Positions 22,745-35,900 are shown, numbered from the stretch's first letter. The stretch: DNA of 64,000 nucleotides from Rhinopomastus cyanomelas (GCA_013400115.1 VXBP01009025.1:3020-67019), one strand, 5' to 3'. Numbers and translations are program-made. The notes: generated by a model from the letters alone, not told the origin.

Positions 22745-23160
22745 TTGGAAGAATGTTATTAACTCTGATTAATATTAGTCCTGTCTCTGGAAGTGAACCT
22801 AAGTCAAGCTTTTCAGGCTCTTCCAAACAAGTATGGAGTGCAAGTTTTGAAAGTTTAGTAGTTGCATGTGTAAACTCAGTATTGCATCACAGAGAAAACT
22901 AGTAAATTGTGCTGGCCTGCAAATGTATGTTTATTGAGTTACAAACTTTTATGTATATCTGGCCTAACAAGGCCACTGGCACTTCCTCTGGCAAATGGAA
23001 GTTATTGTGGGGTGGAAATTATATTGCTTATTTTTTCTTTTGGAAGTGATCTATTATAAATCCCTAGAACAAGGTGTTTTTGGTTTTGTTTTCTTATTGT
23101 TACTGTCTGTTCAGTAGTGTACTGAGGGAAAAATTTGGATTTAAGCATCCTCACATGCAT

Positions 23161-23225
23161 TAATAAAAAACCACCTTATTGTATCTACCAGTTCCTGGTT
23201 CTTCCAAGAAGCAAAAATTAAAAAT
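23161..23225 (+). repeat. Dispersed 65-bp repeat, copy 2
   Basis: Partner of 18421-18485; its internal inverted repeat is partly decayed. Both copies are in the same orientation 4.7 kb apart. Confidence 0.55.
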
Positions 23226-24400
23226 GCATTACTTCTGCAGTGCAGCCATTTGTAGCGTTTTGTGGGATGTAAATCCAGTCACACAGGTAGGAGCAAATCC
23301 AACAGTTTCATTGGCAGAGGCCCAGCAAGCCTGAACTATATTCTGCAACAACTGTGCACCTATTATTGAGTTCTACTCAAAATGCTGTGTCCTGAGCTGT
23401 GTCTTCATGGCCTTAAAGCAGTATTACAGGCACTCTGTCATTATCTTCTTATGAAAAAACCACCACCCCACAATATCAACTAGAGAGGCTATAATTCTTT
23501 AGATCGGAAGTCCACCACCTCAGAGGTAATGCAATATTGGAAAGTAAGGCAGAAGGAAGAACAGTTGTGCCCAACCTTTTCCTCTGTCACCTTGAAAACA
23601 GGGAGCTCTGAATGATGACCAATTCATTACCATCCATGATGTAATTTCTGTCTTGGACTCTAATGTACATGACTTATTTCTAATAGGGTAGAAAAGAGGT
23701 TGTTTCTCATTAGTTTTAAATTTTCTGTGTCACATTGTTGTGCAGACTTTTGGTAATTCCATCTTCACGGATGACATGGCTGAAGAGCTACAGGAATAGT
23801 GACATGAACTTGGATAGATGAAGCCCAACTGTGTCTCAACACCCTGTGATGTGTATTGGGACATCTTCAAGTATTATAACCATCCTGCAATCCAGCTGTC
23901 TTGTTTTGGTGGTTGCCAGTGCCCTTCAGGATCATGCCATGCTCATCAGTGTCACATCTCACCAATGGCAGTGCAAAACGTACCAGTGCTTTTCTGGGCT
24001 GATACGGTTTGAAAATGTGGTGCGTCACCTTTCTATTTGCTTTCCACATCACTTGGTTACATTTTTCCACTCAAGACTGCTTTGGATGAAAACTAGCCAA
24101 GTAATTTTGAGTTGCTGCTCTTTGCAGATTGAGTTGTTTTGCTCAATAACGTGAGAACATAAACTTGTGTGGCTGATGTCTTAAACACTTGGAATAGCAA
24201 TAGCCCCCACTTCCTTTTCCATATGGCTGAAAACCAAAACTGTCTGGAATTTTAGCAGGATAAATGCAGATCTTTGGACAGATGGCTAGCCCACGGTTTC
24301 CTGCCCATCTTCTGAGAGCACTACTTTTCAAGACTTTCCCTTAATAAATCAGAAAGCAGTTCTATCTTTTTTTAGTATCGTTTTCCAGTTCAGCGAATCA

Positions 24401-24675
24401 GTGTGCAGAAAGTTCTAACGTCTCACCAGTTTTATACATTAGCTCTTAACAGCCATGTCCAGCTCCATCACTGAGAGGATTTAGGGTACTCGATGGCCAG
24501 CACCGGACAACTGGTGCCCAAGGACGGTAGTTTGACTCGTTGTCTGTGGGGTGGCCTGTGTGCAGAAAGGATATAAAAGGGAACTAACTGCATCAATAAA
24601 GTATCACTCTGTATCTCTCTTTTTCTTAAATTGCGTTCTATGTTGTTTGCTTTCTGACCACTCTGCAGTATGACA
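24401..24675 (+). mobile_element. LTR-like promoter/poly(A) module (possible solo LTR)
   Basis: A TATA box (TATAAAA, 24572-24578) lies 17 bp before an AATAAA (24595-24600), followed by a T/C-rich U5-like stretch and 'CTGCAGTATGACA'. The start at TGTGCAGAAAG (about 24402) is tentative, and no target-site duplication was found. The compact TATA-AATAAA layout matches the LTRs at 19569 and 43544. Confidence 0.4.
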
Positions 24676-25261
24676 AATGACAGTTATCTGTTATTGATTT
24701 TGCTGAGAACAGCAAAACCTGGCTCTGTCACCTTAATAATACATTAACCTGTTACTAATCATCTAATAAGCTGAACTCAATTTCCAGAACTGCTGAACTC
24801 TTGCAACTAGGTAATTTACATCTGAAACTTTTAGTGTCTGTGAATAAATTAGTATAAATTTCTTTGTAACATTGCTTTGAGGAGCAATTTTACAGTTAAA
24901 CTAGTTAGACCAGAGCTGAACAGTCAGACCAACATCTAGGTGGAAGAATCAGAACCACTTGCAGAAATGCTGCCCTGGAGGCAAGGAAGTCATTATGGCT
25001 GACCCTTTAAAAGTAGTGTCTGATTACTAAGAGAAATGAAAAACTGAAGTTACTTGTTGTGAATAGTGCCAGTGAGCAGCAGAGATGCTTAAGCAGCACA
25101 GAGAAAAGCAGGCATGAATTATGAGGTGGCATATGTTGTGATTTACACATGTTTTGTGTTAAGTCCTTGAATAGCATGTGGACCTCTCTTGAAGATATTT
25201 TGTCTTCAGGAGAACTACAAAAATATTTGGGTCACAGAAGAAATGTGCTGAAATTCTAAAT
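24676..25261. other. Unannotated interval
   Basis: Nothing recognised. Confidence 0.5.
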
Positions 25262-25575
25262 CAGAGAATCGTAGGATCATAGAATAATTAGGGATTGGAA
25301 GGGACCTTGAAAGATCATCTAGTCCAATCCCCCTGACACAGCAGGATCCAAGTCACACAGGAACACATCCAGTCGGGTCTTGAACATCTCCAGTGAAGGA
25401 GACTCCACAACCACCCTGGGCAGCCTGTTCCAGTGCTCACCCTCACTGGGAAGGAGTTCCTTCTTGGATTGATGTGGAACCTCCTATGTTCCAGCTTACA
25501 ACCACTGCCCCTCATCCTATCACTAGATGACACTGAGAAGAGCTCAGCTCCATCCTCCTGACACCCACCCTTCAA
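25262..25575 (-). mobile_element. CR1 3' end, young subfamily
   Basis: Minus-strand CR1 tail and ORF2 C-terminus ('HRRFHINPRRNSFPVRV', with a frameshift afterwards). It keeps the octamer-like 'TCATAGAATAATTAGGGATTGG' end and the 'GGTCTTGAACATCTCCAGTGAAGGAGACTCC' block. It is truncated 5' near 25575. Confidence 0.9.
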
Positions 25576-28500
25576 GATCATACCATTCTCCTCTGGACTG
25601 CGTCTCGAGGCAAGCACACTTGACTTTATGTTTACCTTAGTGGTTGTTCATTCCCTGTTTGGATTTGTGGTGGAAGTTTTGTTGGGTCCTGACAGAATCA
25701 GGTTCCAAGTGTTGCATTAAGTAGTAAAAATTAGTTGGAACAGAGAGATGTTAAACTGTTAGTAGCATAAACCAGGGAGAGCTCACGTGGATGTTATAGC
25801 AAATAAATGCAATGGAGTACAGCTATAAGAAGGATTAGCTGATTTCTGTCTCAGGTGATGTACTGACAGATACTGTGAAAAGTCTGTACAATCATACCCC
25901 TCACGGATATAATTACATGATGTCCACTTGCCAGCTGGGTATCAGATCTTTTCACTGTTTCCTCTCTAAATTTATCTTTGCTTTTATATTACATGGCTCA
26001 TTCTTTCTGTTGTTTTATTACTTTAGCTGTCATCAAAGCTTCTTTTGCTACGTAATGATATCTTTAACAGACTCTGTGGGGTTTTTTTCCCACTTCTCGT
26101 ACCTCTACAATCCCTTATGCTTGTGATTTGGGGTTTTTTCACTCATCTCCTCTTTTCTTCACAGATCTTCTGTGAATTGACTCATTTATTTCCTCCCTCA
26201 TCAATGTTTTCATCTCTCTACATCTCTTTCTCCCTTCCTCTGTAATATAGAAGAAAGTTTCTTTTTCAAACACTCTTTTAATCTTTGTCACTCATCTCAT
26301 TTCTCTCAGACCTTTTCCTTGTTTGGCTTTTCTCTCTTTGGTCCTGTGACCACTGTGTTGCCCCCGCACATCATGTTCATCTGCAGCTTTCTTGCTTGTT
26401 GCTTCACGTGAAAGCACCACACACCCCATCATTGGCTGTATTCCCTATACCCTTGGTAACAGTGGAGAAGGGTTTCTCCAGTAAGAGAAATTTCTTCACC
26501 GGCAAAGGATATTTTTCCTTTTAACAAACTGCATCTACTGAGCTGTATTTCCAGCACTATGACTGGTCATGAAGATGGGTCATCCTGTAGTTAAGGGCTG
26601 TTTTAGAAGACACCTCACTGAGGTGTCATTTCTGAACTGAAAAAACCCATGTGATGATAAGATGTTTCCACTAGCCCCAAATATTGCCCTGAATTACAGA
26701 TTAAATAAAGTTACTAGACTCTTTCAGTGATGTCATTATGGGATATTGGTGTGATTACATACATTCATTGGTTTTCAGTTTTGTAAAATAAACAAAACAG
26801 ATCAACCTTGATGATTCTATGATCTATGACTTTTCGAATCTGCTCTCTGGGCAATGATGTGGTCTGCCTTTGAGACAGCTTGCATTAGCAGAGAAAAATA
26901 AAAGCTGTGCAGGGACCAAACGCTGAGACATACTCAGAGAAAACTGCTGTAAGCACTGGCATGTTCTGAAAGTTTTCAGACAGATGTTGAAAAAATGTCT
27001 TCTTTCACCCCACAAAAGTCCAAACTTGAAAAACAGTTTGCCAAATGCAAAATATCAAGCTGCTTTCCTCTCACCTTATTTATGAACATATGAGTTGGAT
27101 GACTCCAGGAGCCCTGTTTCTCTAGAGGACATTTACCCAAATTTGCAGCTGGTTCCAAGAATTCCCAAGAACCTCTATCAGAAAGAAATAATTCTATTGA
27201 ATAAACAACCAGGAATTTTTCAAGAAATAATTATACAGGTGAAAGATATACTGTAGTTCTAAAAAACTATGGTCATCTTCCTACTTTGAGTAACCCTGAG
27301 GAATTGTTAACCAAGATACTTGTCAGAAGAAAAAATGGTTGTTTCAGTGTTCAAAATTAAAATAGATGCTTCCCACTTTTGTGGCAAAATGTAGTAGTCT
27401 GGCAAATGTAGTTATTGCTGCAATAACACTTGGGGTTTCAACATATTGCTTCAGCTTCTTTGTCTTCTGCCTACAAATAAAAATCCTAGCCTTGTTGGTT
27501 TGGGGATTGTCCCCCTTCTCCTTTCTCTTGGTCTGCATATTGCTCCTTTCTGGCAACTTCAGGCCACTGATTTCTAGCTCAAGGCTATTACCATCATTAC
27601 CATCTTCTGCAGTGTTCAAAACTCTTGCCTGCTTGGTTTGTACTAAGAGAGGCAGATAGTACATTGGATTAAATCACACCAGACTGATGCAAGACAACAA
27701 AAACCAGCTGCAATTACTTAAGTATGTTCCATAGAAAGGGTCAACATCGTTTAATAAATGTTTTCCAGTAGTGGTAGCTTATGCCTTTCTCTTCTGCCTA
27801 GACAAATGATGCATTGAGCCTTGCTTTAAGACTACAACAGGGGTGGGAAACATTGAACTGCTTTTTGCTCATCCTAGTATTTCCAAATGCTGATGTACTG
27901 AATTGAGCAGCAGGTGCCCAGAGAGCCTGTGCTGTCTTTGATGTTAGACACAAAGAACAACTCAGTAAAAAAATATTTGAGCAACTACTGCCATTTGTAG
28001 AAGGAATAAACATTCATATATTTAGCAGCATTAGAAATCGTGTGCTTGTCTTATACTCTGACATTAATGTTATGAATTCTACAGAGAACGGCAAAGATCA
28101 AAGATATAGTTAATAATGTACTTAAAGGAGAAAAGGTAAAATAATTTATTCAATGGAAAAGAAGAGCAAAGCTGATACTCCAGGAATAGCAAATATGCTG
28201 TTTTTAGTAAGAGTTCTGTTTAAAAAGTAACAGAAAGTCACAAATCATGGATCTACTCCCTTGTTTTTGAAGTCCTTTTATTCACATAAGGTTGTAGTCA
28301 TGCCTTTTGGTTGTGAGGGTTTGGTTTTTTTTTTCTCTTATGTCAAGGCATCTCTCTGTCTTTTTGGTATAAACTTTGCTGTGCTGAAAAAGAGACTCAG
28401 TTAATGCTATGGAAAATTCCACTGTCAGTAATTTGAAATAGAGAAAGATTCTGAGGATCCCCAAAAGACCAAATTGTGACATTGTAAGGCCATTTTAGCA

Positions 28501-28870
28501 TCTCAGAGTGTGATAACAGTGTTTTAGTGCTGCAACTGATTCACTTGTTATCAGTCACATCATCAACTTTAATGTGCGGATGAAACATCAAAATCTCCAT
28601 ACTGGATTCCTGTTTCTGTGAAGTACAATGATCTTAATATTTTACTTTGAAATGTAACTTATACTCATTTTTTGGTTAGACTAGTTGTTCATTCTTCTCT
28701 CTTACCTGCCATTTGGAGAGCCCGAGACAGAAATGAAGAGCCTAAATAACCATGTCAGCAAATGAAATTACGGCATACTGAAAAGGTCAAAGCTGTGCAG
28801 CTCACAGTGGTAATCTACAGAATACATGAGGCAGTCAATTTCAAAATCATCATTTTTCTGATGGTGCATC
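25576..28870. other. Unannotated interval, strongly pyrimidine-biased at 25930-26340
   Basis: No gene or repeat family recognised. The plus strand is T/C-rich over about 400 bp (25930-26340). A lone 'GATTCTATGATCTATGA' near 26812 has no CR1 body beside it. Confidence 0.5.
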
Positions 28871-28940
28871 CATGTCCAAGTGGAGGCCAGTGACAGGTGG
28901 AGTCCCTCAGGGCTCAATCCTGGGACCAGTCTTGTTCTTC
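28871..28940 (+). mobile_element. CR1 RT scrap, left piece of a mosaic CR1
   Basis: Encodes 'GGVPQGSILGPVLF' on the plus strand, the CR1 RT block before the FADD box. It stops abruptly at 28940, where the sequence switches to antisense CR1. Confidence 0.8.
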
Positions 28941-29164
28941 CTCACATCCAGTCTAAATCTACCCATCTCCAGCTTTGCTCCATTGCCCCTAGTCCTGTTG
29001 CTACTGGCCATCCTAATAGTCCCTCCCCAGCCTTTTTGTAGGCCCCTCTAAGATACTGAAAGGCCACAATAAGGTCACCTCGGAGCCTCCTCTTCTCCGA
29101 GCTGAACAGCCACAATTCCCTCAGTCTATCCTCATAAGAGAGGAGCTCCAGCCCTCTGACCATC
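28941..29164 (-). mobile_element. CR1 3' segment, inverted middle piece of a mosaic
   Basis: Antisense CR1 of the second 3' module ('LEMGRFRVD'-type end to 'LSYEDRLRELWLFSSEKRRL', in a 73-residue minus frame). It has no tail of its own and is flanked on both sides by sense CR1. Confidence 0.85.
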
Positions 29165-29654
29165 CACTGTGTTCAGTTCTCGGGCCCTCAGTCCAAGAAG
29201 GACACAAAGCTGCTGGAAAGTCCAGCACAGAGCCAAAAGATGATGGAGTGGAACAGCTCCCTTATGAGGAAAGGCTGAGGGAACTAGGTCTCTTTAGCTT
29301 GGAGAAGAGGAGACTGAGGGGTGACCTCATTAATGTCTATAAATATGTGAATGGTGGGTGTCCGGAGGATGGAACCGGGCTATTCTCAGTGTCATCTAAT
29401 AATAGGACAAAGGGCAATGGTTGTAAGCTGGAACATAGGAGGTTCCACATGAATCTGAGAAGGAACTTCTTCCTGGCGAGAGTGACAGTGCACTGGGATG
29501 AGTTGCCCAGGGGGGTTACGGAGTCTCCTTCTCTGGAGAGGTTTAAAATCTGCCTGGATGTGTTCCTTTGTGACTTGATCTAGGTGATCCTGCTGTGGCA
29601 GGCAGATTGGACTGGATGATCTTTTGAGGTCACTTCCACTCTCTAATTTCTGTG
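29165..29654 (+). mobile_element. CR1 3' end, young subfamily, right piece of a mosaic
   Basis: Plus-strand CR1 from 'ACTGTGTTCAGTTCTCGGGCCC' through a 111-residue open frame (29248-29583, 'EERLRELGLFSLEKRRLRG' to 'LDVFLCDLI', an uninterrupted ORF2 C-terminus), then the 'GGTGATCCTGCTGTGGCAGG' 3' UTR. The octamer tail is eroded to 'TAATTTCTGTGA'. Confidence 0.9.
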
Positions 29655-30630
29655 AAAATAACCATCATAGACATGAATAAGTTTAGCACTGGTGTACCTG
29701 GGAAAGGGACCACACTTTTGTCTCTTTCAGAAGTATAGAGTATTGCACAAATATACAAAGGTCAGGAGGCAAGGAGCAAGAGAGGAATTGTTTTCACATT
29801 CAAGTTTTCAAACAGAAATACACAGTATGTTTTAATTTTAAATTTTGCTTTGCACATATAGGGTTTTTCAGCCTGTGTTTGTATGGCAGTGTTAGTACTG
29901 ATCTATAATGCTTGTAAGAAAAGATTTGCTGATAGATATTCTCCTAAATGTATGAATATGATTTGTATTTTAGAGGCTATTATTATCAAGGCATTATTAC
30001 CTTTTTAAATAATGTTATTACTTTTCTCACATTGTTTTTAAGAAAAGGAAAATTTAAGTCACTACTGTCTTGTGCATTGTGCTTTTAATTTCCTGTTTGA
30101 ATCAAGCATTCAAATCAAAGCAAATCTTTCTTGTTTCAACACTTGTTTTGTTAGCTTCTTGTTCCAAACTCTGTACTTTATCGATAGAGTTTTTAATGTG
30201 TGTGATGCCAATAAGCACTGTCATTTTTACAAAAACAGAATTGACTATTGGACCAGAGAATCTCTATTTACAATAACAAAAACTATGCAATATGCTATCT
30301 GTGTGTGCATGTGGACATACATATATTTTGGGAGTATGAGTAAGGGGAGAAAGAAAACATCAGGTCAACATAATTTTAGCCTTTTTCTTTCTGTAGGATA
30401 GGACTTGATTAGAAAGAAGAAAAGCAAAGCATGTAGAAACAGTTCTGCATAAAGCAAGCACATAAAAGAAACTTGAGTTGAAAACAAAACAAAAATTATT
30501 CAAAACCAAAAATCAGCAACTTGTCCAGTGCAGGTAGCTGAGTGAGCTGATAACAGCAAGCAAACTTGGATCCTACTTCTTTCTCTAATTTATCTGGGAA
30601 AAAAAAAGGTATTATCATGAATTCAAGAGT
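29655..30630. other. Unannotated AT-rich interval
   Basis: Nothing recognised; overlapping frames at 30070-30401 show no family features. Confidence 0.5.
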
Positions 30631-31092
30631 GATGTGGAGCTACTGGGTAGGGCAATGAGGATGATGGACATGGAGCACCTCCCTTATGAGAGGCTGAAGG
30701 AGCTGGCTCTCTGTAGCTTGGAAAAGAGGAGACTGAGGGGTGACCTCATTAATGTCTAAAAATACTTGAAGGGTGGATGTCAGGAGGACAGAGCCAGGCT
30801 CTTCTCAATGTGTTCTAGTAATAGGACGAGGGTCCATGGATGTAGGGTGGAACATAGGCTGTTCCACATAAATATGAGAAGGAACTTCCTCCTGGTGAGG
30901 GTGACAGAGCACTGGAACAGGCTGCCCAGGGTGGTTATGGAGTCTCCTTCACTGGAGATGTTGAAGACTCGCCTGGATGTGTTCCTTTGTGACTTGGTCT
31001 AGGTGATCCTGCTGTGGCAGAAGGATTGGACTGGATGATCTTTCAAGGATCCTTCCAATCCCTAATAATTCTATGACTCTATGATTCTGTGA
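30631..31092 (+). mobile_element. CR1 3' end, young subfamily
   Basis: Plus-strand CR1 beginning at 'GTGGAGCTACTGGGTAGGGCAATGAGG'. It encodes the ORF2 C-terminus (30766-31002, 'GGCQEDRARLFSMCSSNRT' to 'LDVFLCDLV', one TAA upstream), and ends with 'CTAATAATTCTATGACTCTATGATTCTGTGA', a three-copy octamer tail. Confidence 0.92.
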
Positions 31093-32711
31093 ATAAGCAC
31101 TGCTGGCTGTTTTCGACTTTGGAGGGTTTAGCTGGCCTGACAGTATCAGCTAACATGCAGTTGGTCAGAAAGGGGAAAAACCACTCATTACTGAACCTAG
31201 AAATGTGACCTTCCAGAACAGTGGGAATTTTTATAGGAACTGAAATAGCCAATGCAACAGAGGAGTGTTCTGCTGTGAAACAAGATGCAAATTTCAGAAC
31301 TGGAATTTTAGAGAGCAATTAGACACTGACTAAAGGAAAAGCTGTTCAGAGCCTTTATAGGGCTTTTTCCTTCTGTTACAACTGCTTTTCAATGTAGCAG
31401 TTGGTTGCAGTGTTTCTAATTTAGTCTCAAGTATAAATTTTTTTAATTGAATTGTTGCAGGCTCTTACTTTTGCTAATCCCTAGTTTTTATGTGGAAATT
31501 AGATCCTGCCCACTTCTAAGGTCATGACTAGTCATGAATGTTGTGTCTCATAAAAGAAATAGTTACTGTCTACCTGACTACATTTTGGTTCTCATTGATA
31601 CAAGGTATTGAAAGTATTTAATTGAAATATAACCATAAAAAATGTTCAGGTCATGTTAAGTTAGTATTTATCATATTATTGCATAACAGTCCATTGGGCT
31701 AATGTGGAAAATGATGGTTAACTGTATCTGTTCTGGCTCTTGAATATTCAGAAAACCAAATTAATTGATCCTGTTCCAGCATCTTTCATCTTTTAGTGTG
31801 GGATTTAATTTTATTTGTCTAATGAGATGCCTTCACAAAACATTAAAAACATTCATTGAAAGTAGGTAAAATCATGTCATCTTTTTGAAGTGCAGTTCAT
31901 TCTCATAGTTTTTCCTTGTTTCATACTAATTTGTGCTACAGAACAACCCAGATTCTTTGGGGGAACAAATGCACCTGTAGTTTAGACACTGTTTCTCTCT
32001 TTTTCTTTCTCTTTTTTCCTTCTCTCAGTGCTAGTGGAGACAAGCTCTGGAAACATTCCAAAATGCTTCAAGTCTAACACTTTGCACTGGGAGGGATAAC
32101 TGAAATATGTGATAACTCCAGGTCTGACGCTTCCAAATGTTTCTCCCTAAATAAACTGCATTGGGTTTGACCTCTAGAAATCCTTCTATCCACTAGTTTT
32201 TCTAGCAAAATCTGTCAGGTTTCACACAGGTCCTTTTTCTTCCTTTGTTAATTTTTTTGTAAGATACCTGACAAAAGCCTTTCTAGTGCATATGATTTAT
32301 GTGTAAATGTGTTTCACATTTGAAAACAAGTACTTAAGTAACATGTTCATAAAATACTTTTATTGCCTTTAGTGTACTATACTTCTTGCTTTTGTGTACT
32401 ATACTGCTTGCTTGAAGTACCCTGTTTTGTTGACAGAGATGAGTAATTTCACTTTGAGAAGTACAAAGGATTGGTGTATACATTTTTTTTATTGTGCTTA
32501 TGCATACAGCTTTTGAGAATTAAGAATTTTAATGGTTTTAAGTAACTGTTCTTTTATTTTATCACATTAACAGGACAAGTAACCTATTATCAATAAAACA
32601 CCACATAGCTGGAAGAAAATTAGCTTTTATGACAGTCATGGGATTTATTGGCGTAGTTCAGGCAGCTATTTCTATAATTGCAGTTACAAAGTGGTAAGCA
32701 GTTAAGTTGGA
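31093..32711. other. Unannotated AT-rich interval
   Basis: No gene recognised. Contains a 22-bp imperfect tandem duplication at 32372-32413. Confidence 0.5.
32372..32413. repeat. Imperfect 22-bp tandem duplication
   Basis: GTGTACTATACTTCTTGCTT (32372) is repeated as GTGTACTATACTGCTTGCTT (32394) with one difference and a 22-bp period. Confidence 0.9.
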
Positions 32712-32915
32712 CAGTATCACAGTATTACCAAGGTTGGAAGAGACCTCATAGATCATCAAGTCCAACCTGTCACCACAGAGCTCAAGGCTAGACCATGGCA
32801 CCAAGTGCCACGTCCAATCCTGCCTTGAACAGCTCCAGAGTTGGCGACACCACCACCTCCCTGGGCAGGCCATTCCAGTGGCCAATGACTCTCTCAGTGA
32901 AGAACCAGTGACCAG
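32712..32915 (-). mobile_element. CR1 3' end, a different subfamily
   Basis: Minus-strand CR1 of a distinct type: 'ACCAAGGTTGGAAGAGACCTCATAGATCATCAAGTCCAACC', then 'CCACCACCTCCCTGGGCAGGCCATTCCAGTGGCCAATGACTCTCTC'. It is about 200 bp, 5'-truncated, and its octamer end is eroded. Confidence 0.88.
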
Positions 32916-35900
32916 TGAACGTGACATGTAAAGAGAAATTAATTAGAAATCACATTTCGTTTCTTAGCGGGGGCTGAAGTTTACAAAACAACAGAAACTA
33001 AACGTCATTGAGCTTTTAAGGACCTATTTGCTATTTGAAAATTAAACTAGCTACATCTCACAGAGTGTAAGAGTCCAAAGCAGGTGAAACCTGTGTTTCA
33101 CTGAAGTGAGCAGATGCTTAAGATTTCTTTGTACATGACCAGGACTTCTCTGCCTCTCCAGAACTCTCTCTGGGCCATCTGATCAGGTCAGATGAGCATC
33201 CCTTGAAAAGCACTTGATGTATCAGAACACAGGGTACTGAAGGCCTCCCATATAAGAGAATCACCTCAGATCATTCATATCTGAAACTGTCCATTAAACC
33301 AGAGCTGCTCCTTTGGTACTGGAATGCAATGGAACAGATATTTCCCTCTGGGATACTCACAGCACTTGGCAACATACAAGTGTCACACAGGCCTGCAGAT
33401 GCACAACACATAAAAGATTTTAACTACCCATTTCTCAAAGTGAGTACCATCTATAAACACAAAGGATTTTATCCTACCCTTTTAGCAGGACAAATAACCT
33501 GTTGTCCACCCCTTTAACAGAACCTGTTATCCATAAAATACTTGTACACTGGTGTGTGTGAATACATTGTGGGGTTCTATTCAGACTCCTACAGAAGCAA
33601 TCTCTTCCAAATTAAGACTTGGATTCTTAATCAAAATGAACCTCTTGTTTTGCATGCATTACAAAAATTTGCAAATGCTCTGTGATTTCTTTCAACAGAG
33701 AAGCAGTTTATTTCCTTGTAATTGCATGCAAAGGTTAAAGTAAGGGAGAAAATAAGATCATGCTTCAAAGACAGCCTTTGATTTAGGAAAGTGTGAATAT
33801 AAGACCCTGCTCATAAAGTCTCAAACTGGAGGTTTCTGTTCTGTTACATATTTCTGTTGGCTTTCTGAACATCTCATATATGAATTGAGTAGGGCACTAC
33901 TGAAGTTTGCATTGCTTCTTTATGGTGTGGTCAACAGTAAAAGCAAAATACCAACTGCGAGGTTGAACTGTTGTATCTGTAAGCAATAGTAGTAGAACCT
34001 GCAAAATGCAGCATTTGTAAACCTTTGATAATTTTTTCTTTTGCGAAAACATTGTCTAACTCAGTATTTGTAAATCTCCTCATGCTTGCAGAAATAATAC
34101 AGTAACAAATGTTGCTGGATGAAAGACTTGCAAGAATCTAATATTCTTGTTTTGTATTCCTGTTTGTAAAATCGCTCAGTCAACTACTTGAAAATTTAGC
34201 AAACACTTATTTAGACAAATTTATGGAAAGCAGATACAGAACTTTGCCTCTTTATGAAAAACATCACATTGTCAGAATTAGGTAAATCACCAATATTTGT
34301 GTACTGTTTGCTAATATTTCCCTAGCTCATAGACTCCCAATGTCTTCTCAGGCATAAGATGCCATTAGTTATTACATCCTCTTTCTATTGAAACTTTGGC
34401 ATATGGCAAGTTTGTTTCCCCAAACTCCACCCATGAGATATCTGTCAAGGTTATACCTTATCACACAGAAAAGTTAAAATTCAAGCATATTACCAAAGGA
34501 TGTGATCTTGTTGTGTGCAGACTTACATCTCCAAGACGAGAGAAATCTTTGGCTGGCTGCATTGTTGGCTGCTAGAGGGTATTGTGGTGGTGCTGGCTTG
34601 GGCAAATACTGTTGTATACAGTGGACAGTCAGCCATCAGCACGGGTGGATTTAGTTAGGGTAGTGATTTAGTTAATTACCAAGGGATTTAGTTAGTCTTT
34701 GAGGTCACTGAGCCCTGCCTCAGGCTCTGGACATCTGCTAGTTATCCTCAGTCCTGCCCCGTAGACCTCCTCTGTAGTTCCAGGAACTACAGTCTGTCCT
34801 GCCTGTTCTTCGAATTCAAGTTAAAGGTGACTGAGCAGAATATGTGAAGTAGAATATGTGTATCAGTATGTAATGAGACTTGGTGATTATTTTGTCTGCA
34901 TTATCTGGTAACTCAGAGCATGTGTTTGAGTGTTGTAGAAGAAGCAAGAGCAGAGCAGAAGCAGCAATCTCTCAACTGTCTCTTTCCAGCCACAGGGTGC
35001 CACCATCGCTCCAGTACATGAAAGCTGTTAGAGCCACAGAAAATATGTTACCTGGAGATTAATATGAATACGGACTTGTTTTCAAGCTAATGTTTAGACA
35101 TTGATATGATATAATGATACAATAATAATTTACTACCTTTGAGAAGCTCTAAAGAATGTGTAATCTATTTAAATTAGGATAAGGGATCCCTAGAACATTT
35201 ATCAATTCTCAGAAAATAAACTTCGTGCTTTCTAGTATGAAATCTTAGCCCGAATTTGCCACTGCTCTGTGCCCATGTCAGCTGTAGGAGCCACTAAGTC
35301 TATTAGGTCTGTGTATTCTGTTAGTGTTGGAGAAGCAGACATATTTTTGCATTTGGTATCATTCTTTGTAGCCTACAGAGAGCTAGAGAAAATGAGCGTA
35401 GAGTTGGAGAACCTAATTTGGATGTTGTGAGACAGCTCATCAATGTGCAAAAGCAGACAGGATAGAAATTTATTCCTTATGTTACAGATCCAAATTAAAA
35501 TTTGGAAAGGGCACAAACATACTATTAATAGCTACAAAGCACAAAGTAAACGAGTGGAGAGAAAGCCTAGATTACTTTTAAACCAGGAATACTCTTCTGC
35601 TCTGACCACCAAATAGCCCCATATAGTCTTTAAATGCTCAGTTCGGTAATTAGGATTTGGGTAGAACCCAGCCCTTAATATCCTTAATATGACTACTGCA
35701 CTTCAAAGAAGAATTCTTTACTTTATTGTACTGGAGCTGAATTAGTTCCTCTGAAAGAAGCAGGAATGACCTTGCAGGCAACCTAAAAATGTTGCTCCAT
35801 AGCATTCATTTACCTCATCCTCAGGAAAGACTCGTGTCTTTCAAGGTACTCTCGTCAACAATTATTTTTCCCTTCTCTTTTGAAAGAAGAATGTCAAAGT

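Larger units (their letters stand above)
22231..24400. other. Unannotated interval with small repeats
   Basis: Holds an 18-bp tandem duplication (22709-22744) and the second copy of a dispersed repeat (23161-23225). The 23818-24154 overlapping frames are not recognised. Confidence 0.5.

Noticed and set aside
26808..26832. GATTCTATGATCTATGA resembling a CR1 tail
   Set aside because: No CR1 body on either side.
28713..28748. Possible 36-bp minus-strand microexon before a good GGCAG/GTAAGAG donor
   Set aside because: The acceptor is poor and every longer version has stops in all frames.
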